64,000 nt of DNA, taken from assembly GCA_963808705.1 (NCBI GenBank), contig CAWEHB010000013.1, positions 415,772 to 479,771 on the forward strand, in the 5' to 3' direction. The stretch comes from JASHPR01 sp963808705 (lineage in GTDB: Bacteria; Actinomycetota; Actinomycetes; Streptosporangiales; Streptosporangiaceae). The position numbers were made by a program, and so were the translations under genes. Positions 58,337 through 64,000 of the stretch are shown here, piece by piece (position 1 is the first letter of the stretch; the number at the start of each line of letters is the position of its first letter). Under the pieces are notes generated by a model, which worked only from the letters and a program-made list of their open reading frames with translations, searched no databases and was not told the DNA's origin.

Positions 58337-59599
58337 GTGGCCAAGCGGCGCGGGCGGGGTGAGGACTCGATCAGCTTCGAGCACCGGGGCGGCCCGTGCC
58401 GGGATCCGGGCCGGCACAACGGCTGCCCCGGCATCTGGCGCGGGGTCATATCCCTGGGATACAGCCCGGACGGCGCGCGGCGGATCCGGCGGAAGGTCGC
58501 GGGCAAGACCAAGACCGCGGTCAAGGACAAGCTGAAGGCCCTGCACGCCGACATCGACAAGGGGATCACCCCGAAGGCTGGCCATTCCGCCTACACCGTA
58601 CGCCAGGCCGCCGAGGACTGGCTGGCCGACGGGCTCGCGGGCCGCTCGGCGAAGACGGTCAAGAAGAACCAGAACGTCCTCGAGCCGATCCTGAACGTCA
58701 TCGGTAACCGCAAGCTCCGCCAGCTGTCGGCCGGCGACGTGCGCCAGGCCCTGGCCACGATGGCCGCCGGGTACTCCAGCGCCGTGGTGAGCATGGGGCA
58801 CCTGGCGCTCAAGCGGGCCATCCGGTATGCCGAGGCCAACGACCTGGCCGGCCGCAACGTCGCGGCCCTGGTCGATACGCCGAAAGGCCGGCCAGGACGG
58901 CCGTCACGGTCACTGACCCTGCAGCAGGCCATCGCGGTCATCACCACCGCCAGCACCCTGCCGGTGATGGAGCTGCGTCCCGGGCTCAAGGACGTCCGCC
59001 GCCCGGCCAGCCTGATGCACGCCTACATCGTGCTGAGCCTGGGCGTCGGCATCCGCACCGAGGAAGCCCGGGCGCTGGGCTGGCAGCACGTCGGCCTCGA
59101 CGGTGACCCCGGCGCCAGCCCTCCGGTGCCGCCGCACGTGGCCGTGTGGCGATCGGTGCGCGCGCACGGCGAGACCAAGACCGAGCGCTCGCGGCGCACG
59201 CTGGCCCTCCCCCAGATGGCGGTGGCGGCGCTGCGCCAGTGGCGCGACAGCCAGGCCGAGGAACGGCGCGCGGCAGCAGACGGCTGGCAGGACACCGGGC
59301 TGGTGTTCACCACCCGGCTCGGTGCCGCCCTCGACGCGGCCAACGTCCGCAAGATGTTCAAGCGGGTGTGCACCCAAGCGGGGATCGGGGACGGCTGGAC
59401 GCCACGCGAGCTGCGGACCTCGTTCGTCAGCCTGATGAGCCAGCACGGCGTCGGCATCGAGGAGATCGCCCGGCTAGCCGGACACGCCACCACCCGCACC
59501 ACCGAGATCGTGTACCGCCGCGAACTCCGCCCGGTGATCACCACCGGCGCCGAGATCATGGACAAGGTCTTCGGACCCACAGCTGACCTTCGCGCCTAG
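58337..59599 (+). CDS. int: Tyrosine recombinase (phage/ICE integrase)
   Basis: A 420-residue integrase, start GTG 58337. The AP2-like arm-binding start (IWRGVISLGYSPDGARRIRR) is followed by the core-binding SAM-like domain (SAYTVRQAAEDWLADGLA) and the catalytic domain. Catalytic residues are R in GVGIRTEEARALG, K in ETKTERSRRTL, R in PRELRTSFVSL, H in RLAGHATT and the nucleophile Y in IVYRRELRPV. The first His of the HxxR box is Arg, which occurs in this actinomycete subfamily. It recombines at tRNA genes. Its neighbour is a tRNA-Thr fragment. No excisionase gene is adjacent. Confidence 0.93.
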   Translation: MAKRRGRGEDSISFEHRGGPCRDPGRHNGCPGIWRGVISLGYSPDGARRIRRKVAGKTKTAVKDKLKALHADIDKGITPKAGHSAYTVRQAAEDWLADGLAGRSAKTVKKNQNVLEPILNVIGNRKLRQLSAGDVRQALATMAAGYSSAVVSMGHLALKRAIRYAEANDLAGRNVAALVDTPKGRPGRPSRSLTLQQAIAVITTASTLPVMELRPGLKDVRRPASLMHAYIVLSLGVGIRTEEARALGWQHVGLDGDPGASPPVPPHVAVWRSVRAHGETKTERSRRTLALPQMAVAALRQWRDSQAEERRAAADGWQDTGLVFTTRLGAALDAANVRKMFKRVCTQAGIGDGWTPRELRTSFVSLMSQHGVGIEEIARLAGHATTRTTEIVYRRELRPVITTGAEIMDKVFGPTADLRA

Positions 59600-60026
59600 C
59601 CAGCGCATGCCCGGACCGGCTCCCGGCGGCCCAGCCAGCAACGATGGCGCGAACTGACCTGAAGGCCGGACAAGATGAAGACGGTGCCTGGGACGCCCGC
59701 CCTATCGCGCCGCGGCGCGGCAGCAAACGTTGAAGCAGACACCGCGAGGCTGCCATCGCAGACCCGCGCGAGACGCCTGAAGGCCCGATCGCCGAGTCCG
59801 GCCCGCCACAGGAGCTCACGCTCACAATCAGCGCGGCTTGATGCCACCAGTCCCGCCCGTACCTGGCGAGCCGATCACCCGGGCATCAGAAAGGCCGGGC
59901 TCAAGCTGGCCCGCGTGACCGGCCGGGCCGGAGACCGGAGTATCAGCCGGGCCGCGGCAGTGGTGACCGGACGTACCTCTTCGCGGCTATGACCGGATGC
60001 TCTTGGAGCAACGCGCAGCGCATACT
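59600..60026. other. Gap after the integrase
   Basis: Short frames only, without ribosome binding sites or recognised products. Confidence 0.35.
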
Positions 60027-60144
60027 TCAGCCTGTCGCATAAACGGTGCGAGGATCAATTCCACCCCATATTGGGGGCTCCTGACCTCAAATAACCCTAT
60101 CTTGCGGTGTCAGAGCGTTGACCGGGGTTTGTGCGACAGGCTGA
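60027..60144. repeat. 118-base segment with 18-bp terminal inverted repeats
   Basis: TCAGCCTGTCGCATAAAC (60027-60044) and GTTTGTGCGACAGGCTGA (60127-60144) are inverted repeats with 17 of 18 pairs matching. The 82 bases between hold no gene and are relatively AT-rich. The ends resemble insertion-sequence termini, so this may be a miniature inverted-repeat element. No clear target duplication is seen. Confidence 0.5.
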
Positions 60145-60223
60145 CTCATGCGATCTTCGTGGGATCGCCGGCGGACCACGACGGGGTGCGTGGCGGCTAC
60201 GGGCGCCGCGCGAGCCCGGATCT

Positions 60224-61402
60224 TCAGCCGTTCGGCGAGAGGGTGAAACCTGCCCGGTCGAACCGGGCGATGAGGCTGGGCTTGCGGTGATGCTGCCGCC
60301 GCAGGAGCAGGTACCGCTGGATGAACTCTCCAGCGTGGTCGGCGCGCTGGGCGACGGCCTGCAGGTCTTTGAGCAGATCGACAGCGGCGTCGTAGTCAGC
60401 CGGCTTCCTGGTGTCGATCAGCGCGCTGACGCGTGCCCAGGCCGTTTCCGGGTCGCGGGCCAGGGCGTCCAATCGCTGCTCGCGGGCCATCGCGCGCTCT
60501 CGTGCGTGGCGGGCCTCCTGCGCGGCCTGCGCGGCTTCGGCCCGTCGCTCGCGCTCGTGCCGGGTTTCGGCGGCGGCGTCCAGCAGTTCGGCCACCGTAC
60601 GGCGGGGACCGCCGTCGCTGGTGGAAGCGGGTTCACCGCGGAACCGGCGGCGCAGCTCCATCTGGACCATGGCCCCATGGCCTTGGGCAACCCGGTGGAG
60701 GAGCTTGTCCTTGTCACTGGCCGGCAGATCCTGAATCCATCTGGCCAGCTTGCCGTGGTCTTCTTTCGTCTCGGCCAGGGAAGGGCTCGCCTGAGCTGCG
60801 ATCTTGAGCAGATCAGCGTCGAGGCGGAGAAACTCGGCCAGCGCGCGCTGTGGTGCGGTGAGGGCTCCCAGGCCGGCGGGAACCGGCGGTTCGAGTTCAC
60901 CTTCTTCGTCGTAGTCAAAGGCGTCCTCGTCGCGTTCCCAGGTTCCATAGGCCGCCAGCCAGGCCAGGTACAGGGGACGCAGATCCCCGGCAGCGAGTTC
61001 GGCGCGGACGCCCACGATGGCCGACAGGGAGTCCTCGGCGCCTTCGATCCAGTCCCCGCCTTCGTCTTCGCTGGTCAGGTCGAGAATGAGGTGTTCTCCG
61101 CAGGCCCAGGCGGCCACGTGCGGGTCGATGCAGTACCGCTCGGCGACCTCCAGTCTGAGGAGTGTGCGGGGCAGGCGGAGCATCACCTGATGAGTGCCCC
61201 AGTTGGTGAGGTAGAGGTGGGCGTCGTAGTAACGCTCCATCATCTTGCGCGGGTCGCCGCGGAAGTTCCCCCAGTGGTACTCGTTGGTGAAACTGGTGGC
61301 CGTGACCCGGGCACGGGTAGACAACGCGCGGACCTCGGCCTGCTGTCGTTCGTCCAACGGGTGGTCGACGGCCAGGAACTCGTAGTACTGGTACTCGCTC
61401 AT
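60224..61402 (-). CDS. Conserved hypothetical protein
   Basis: A 392-residue soluble protein. The start MSEYQYYEFLAVDHPLDERQ and the segments TSFTNEYHWGNFRGDPRKMM, YDAHLYLTNWGTHQVMLRLP and EHLILDLTSEDEGGDW define a conserved N-terminal domain; I do not know its function. Residues 250-330 are a long charged helix (AAETRHERERRAEAAQAAQE ARHARERAMAREQRLDALA), a probable coiled coil. The C-terminus is helical and basic (YLLLRRQHHRKPSLIARFDR). It lies 12 bases downstream of a small gene on the same strand; the two form an operon. Confidence 0.65.
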   Translation of the reverse strand: MSEYQYYEFLAVDHPLDERQQAEVRALSTRARVTATSFTNEYHWGNFRGDPRKMMERYYDAHLYLTNWGTHQVMLRLPRTLLRLEVAERYCIDPHVAAWACGEHLILDLTSEDEGGDWIEGAEDSLSAIVGVRAELAAGDLRPLYLAWLAAYGTWERDEDAFDYDEEGELEPPVPAGLGALTAPQRALAEFLRLDADLLKIAAQASPSLAETKEDHGKLARWIQDLPASDKDKLLHRVAQGHGAMVQMELRRRFRGEPASTSDGGPRRTVAELLDAAAETRHERERRAEAAQAAQEARHARERAMAREQRLDALARDPETAWARVSALIDTRKPADYDAAVDLLKDLQAVAQRADHAGEFIQRYLLLRRQHHRKPSLIARFDRAGFTLSPNG

Positions 61403-61414
61403 ATTCGCTTATCG

Positions 61415-61726
61415 TCAGGTGGCCCAGCGCCGGTAGGCGTCGATCCATTCGGCGCCACCAGGGGCGGGAATGGGAAGCGGCAGATCCAGGATGCCGATGG
61501 CCTGCCGGTGCCTCCCGCGGGAGCAGATCGCGGCGATCCCGGTGCCAGATAGCAGGTCGATCTTGGTGACAGTCACCTCAACACCCAGGACGGTGGTCCA
61601 GAACGGGACGGCCAGATGCTCCTCGATCACGACGTGGAAACTGGCGAGCTGCTCATCCTCGTCGTAGGCGTCCACGGTGGCCTGCTCGACCAAAGCGTCC
61701 AGCTCAGCATCGCTCAGTCCTGTCAC
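61415..61726 (-). CDS. Small acidic protein, partner of the following gene
   Basis: A 103-residue acidic protein, MTGLSDAELDALVEQATVDA YDEDEQLASF, followed by EEHLAVPFWTTVLGVEVTVT and a beta-rich end (IAAICSRGRHRQAIGILDLP). Proteins like this are often annotated as calcium-binding because of the YDEDEQ tract, without proof. It is the first gene of the two-gene unit with the protein at 60224. Confidence 0.6.
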   Translation of the reverse strand: MTGLSDAELDALVEQATVDAYDEDEQLASFHVVIEEHLAVPFWTTVLGVEVTVTKIDLLSGTGIAAICSRGRHRQAIGILDLPLPIPAPGGAEWIDAYRRWAT

Positions 61727-62029
61727 GTCCGGCAGCCTACCGAGACAGTGCGGCGCGGGGACGCGGGCATGACCAAATCTTCACGGGCGCTGGGTCGCAG
61801 GCACGGACGACCAGACGTTACCGGGTTGCCTGGCCGTCAAAGGATTCCGGGTCAGCGATGCTCTCCCTGACTGCGGTCAGATGAGTGCGTCAGCCGAGCG
61901 CGTGTGCGATGGACTCAATGCCGGCGGCCGTGGATGCTGGCTCTTGTGGACAGGAGCCCCGGCGGTGACGGCGACGGTCCTCCCGCCGTTCCAGCTGTGT
62001 ACCGCGGAACAGAGGGAAGGCCCGGGCCA

Positions 62030-62242
62030 GTGTTGTTCACCCTCGACGTCGATGGCGAACGGTTCGCAATTCGCCGAGCTGGAGACGGCGGCACCGCCTA
62101 CGACTGGCTGAGCGGGCCTAACAAGGGCTACGGATTCGGGTCGAGCGGGACACCGGATCGGCCGGTGGAGGAGCACCGGGAGAGCATCCGCGCCTTCCTC
62201 GCCATGATCGATCCCAATACGGGCTACCTCGGGGACGACTGA
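62030..62242 (+). CDS. Small hypothetical protein
   Basis: A 70-residue protein from GTG 62030, 10 bases after AGGGAAGG. Sequence VLFTLDVDGERFAIRRAGDG and YDWLSGPNKGYGFGSS with IRAFLAMIDPNTGYLGDD. The composition is that of a real small actinobacterial protein, but I do not recognise a family. The frame continues further upstream without a better start. Confidence 0.5.
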   Translation: MLFTLDVDGERFAIRRAGDGGTAYDWLSGPNKGYGFGSSGTPDRPVEEHRESIRAFLAMIDPNTGYLGDD

Positions 62243-62613
62243 GGGGAGCGTGTAATCCGCCTGAGCCTTTACCAGGCACAGACATCGGCATGAGCGCGTC
62301 GTCGAACTGGCACTACCGCTCGGTCGTGGCCGGTGCCTAACGCCGCTCGGTCAGCGGCAGAAGCGGAAGTTCACCGGCCCTTGGATGGCTGCACGCCGCT
62401 GCCCCACACCTCCAGTGGGACCTCGGCGTCAAGGTCACCCAGCTCGCCCATCACGCCAACTGTGCCAGCCCAGCCGCCGGGCAGCACACGATTATCTGCA
62501 CCCGCCTGCTCACGGCGCGGCCGAACGGGCGTTTGGTTCCTCGATGGCCTTCCGCAACTATCCGGGGACTTCGCCCGGCGTGCCTTCGTTACCCGCACTG
62601 CTAGCGTGACTTC
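62243..62613. other. Gap with no recognised gene
   Basis: Frames exist on both strands; none has coding character. It contains the promoter region of the PPOX gene. Confidence 0.35.
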
Positions 62614-63042
62614 ATGACGACGTCGCTGCCCGACAGCGCCAGAGCCGTGCTCGACTCCCCGGCCCTGGCTCACCTGGTGACCTTGAACCCCGACGGCAGT
62701 CCCCCGGTGACGGTGGTGTGGGTCGGTCTTGATGGCGACGAGATCGTGGCCGCCCATCTTCCCGAGCACCGCAAGGTGCGCAATATGCGCAACGACAGCC
62801 GCGTCGCCCTCTCGATCGAAACCGATACGCGTAACGCCATGGGCCTCAACGAGTACCTCGTCGTCTATGGCACGGCGCGCATTACCGAGGGAGGAGCTGC
62901 CGAGCTGCTTCAGCAACTCGCTCACACCTACCTCGGTCCTGAGGTCCGCTTCCCGCCGATGGATAACCCCCCACCCGGATACATCACCCAAATCTCGGTG
63001 GATCGCGTGGCTGGCGTCGGACCGTGGGCCGGGCAGCACTGA
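62614..63042 (+). CDS. PPOX-class F420-dependent oxidoreductase
   Basis: A 142-residue split-barrel flavin/deazaflavin protein. ALAHLVTLNPDGSPPVTVVW VGLDGDEIVAAH and RKVRNMRNDSRVALSIE are the family hallmarks; the LxTxNxDGxPxxxxVW strand and the RKxxNMRxxPRVAL helix form the cofactor site. Relatives in actinobacteria reduce unsaturated substrates with F420H2. The length is normal. It stands alone at the right end of the island. Confidence 0.88.
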   Translation: MTTSLPDSARAVLDSPALAHLVTLNPDGSPPVTVVWVGLDGDEIVAAHLPEHRKVRNMRNDSRVALSIETDTRNAMGLNEYLVVYGTARITEGGAAELLQQLAHTYLGPEVRFPPMDNPPPGYITQISVDRVAGVGPWAGQH

Positions 63043-63448
63043 CAGGATGCGCACTGAGCCAGTGCGAACTCTGGAGAGAATTGATCGCCAAGATCGCCTT
63101 ACGATGTCACCGCCACAACCTCTATGCGGCAGATCAGGACGTTCGCTGGTCCAGCGGTTGCGCATAAATATTCGGGCCTGCGGGACTTTTCGGATGACAG
63201 CATCATGATCATCGGATACACGATGAACCACGGGATGCGCGTGCGATCGGGTCGATGGGGCGCGTTCGACCGCAGTCATAGGTGATTGTTTTGGGCGGCT
63301 GATCTGCACGCCCGCTCGGGGAATCGTAGCCCCGATCGGCACCCGTACGTCCCGTCCGGTCAATAATCCTGAAATGTGAGCGTTCTTCTTGCGCGCGCAC
63401 AACTCGCAGACACTCGGTAAGCAGAATCGACACGGCTGTTGTACCGCA
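63043..63448. other. Gap with no recognised gene
   Basis: This stretch has lower GC than its surroundings and only short frames. Nothing is recognised in it. Confidence 0.35.
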
Positions 63449-63955
63449 TCAGCGGCCACCCAGCCGGACCCTGCCGTCGAGGAGTTCCCTCGCCACGTCC
63501 AGATGCCCGGCATGTCGCGCCGTCTCCTCGATCATGTGCAGCACGACCCAACGAACATTTGGCGGTTCGAATCCCCCGAGCCCGTGCTTACCGCGTGGCG
63601 GTGCCGACAGCGGAGTTGTCGCGAGCACTGACTCGGACTCCGCGCACTGGTCGCGATAGAAAGCCCTCACTTCTGCTGAGGAAGCATCCGAGGTGAACAC
63701 GACCGACATGGGGTCGTAGGGCGGCTGATCCTCATCCACGTCGCCTGGCAGCTCGGGCTGCTTGCCCGCTACGACGCCCTGGAACCAGTGCCACTCGGCG
63801 CCGCCCAGGTGCTCCACCATCCCAGCCGGCGTCCAGCCCGTAGGCACGACCGAGCGGTGCCATGCCTCCTCGCTGAGCCCGTCGACGATGGCCAGCACCG
63901 ATTCGCGCTGCGCCCGCAAGAAGGCCCGCGGCATCTCGTCGCTGGCTTCGCTCAT
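63449..63955 (-). CDS. DinB/DUF664-type protein
   Basis: A 168-residue four-helix-bundle protein with ATG 63955 (earlier GTG codons are possible). MPRAFLRAQRESVLAIVDGL SEEAW, VPTGWTPAGMVEHLGGAEWHWF and VRWVVLHMIEETARHAGHLD supply the three metal-binding histidines (H in MVEHL, HM, RHAGHLD) typical of DinB-like thiol-dependent enzymes, many of which use mycothiol. A thiol-transferase role is possible. The gene is oriented toward the PPOX gene. Confidence 0.85.
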   Translation of the reverse strand: MSEASDEMPRAFLRAQRESVLAIVDGLSEEAWHRSVVPTGWTPAGMVEHLGGAEWHWFQGVVAGKQPELPGDVDEDQPPYDPMSVVFTSDASSAEVRAFYRDQCAESESVLATTPLSAPPRGKHGLGGFEPPNVRWVVLHMIEETARHAGHLDVARELLDGRVRLGGR

Positions 63956-64000
63956 GTGATCTGCCGCCACGGCCACTCTCCTCACTCACTCACTAGCACG

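Noticed and set aside
1..64000. CRISPR array, retron or diversity-generating retroelement
   Set aside because: No regularly spaced repeats, no reverse transcriptase motif (YADD) and no Cas protein were found anywhere in the window.

Overview
The DNA is very GC-rich with strong third-position GC bias. It carries a CoA-transferase/crotonase pair, a deazaflavin (F420)-type PPOX protein, GAF-ANTAR regulators, a DinB/DUF664-type protein and Lsr2 debris. This points to a high-GC actinobacterium, probably a Streptomyces/Streptosporangiales-like soil actinomycete; the genus cannot be read from the sequence. No intact rRNA or tRNA gene and no CRISPR array were seen.

Positions 1-29 kb look like ordinary accessory chromosome. 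They hold a TPR-rich protein cut by the window edge, a lipoprotein, a secreted WNG-repeat protein, a CoA-transferase/crotonase operon, a cation diffusion facilitator, an RCC1-repeat lipoprotein, a cyclic-nucleotide-binding protein, a FIST sensory protein, an HD-domain protein and an ATP-dependent DNA ligase. A TetR repressor faces an MFS pump/CoA-transferase operon across a tandem operator. Then come a histidine kinase/response regulator followed by an ABC exporter, a Rieske oxygenase, two cold-shock proteins, a fatty acid desaturase and two GAF-ANTAR proteins. Several very short gene remnants lie between them: a 5-formyl-THF cyclo-ligase-like fragment, a DUF805 fragment, an FAD monooxygenase reduced to its two ends and a luciferase-like fragment.

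Positions 29.4-64 kb are a mosaic island. Its centre is a complete four-gene Wadjet anti-plasmid operon (jetABCD, DUF2397/DUF2398/SMC/DUF2399 type) at 30.7-39.3 kb, followed by a large 2OG-Fe(II) oxygenase. At 45.4-48.7 kb a compact serine-recombinase element sits exactly inside the Walker A motif of a TnsC/ExeA-like ATPase gene, whose two halves flank it. From 49 to 59 kb there are toxin-antitoxin loci, a DUF6036-like nucleotidyltransferase pair, a JetD fragment from a different Wadjet type, an FtsX-like permease and an intact tyrosine integrase. The integrase lies beside a 3' fragment of tRNA-Thr(GGT). A second tRNA-Thr fragment with a decayed integrase, and a third partial copy of the flank, lie 6.5-8 kb to the left, so elements seem to have inserted repeatedly at one tRNA gene.

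The most striking pattern is that all three RelE/HigB-type toxin-antitoxin loci keep an intact XRE antitoxin while the toxin is destroyed, each by a different lesion (deletion to 13 codons; nonsense plus frameshift; amber at codon 31). A second is the recombinase element itself: its recombinase operon begins immediately after a perfect 13-bp hairpin that covers the ribosome binding site and overlaps the stop codon of the upstream gene, which suggests translation-coupled control of transposition.
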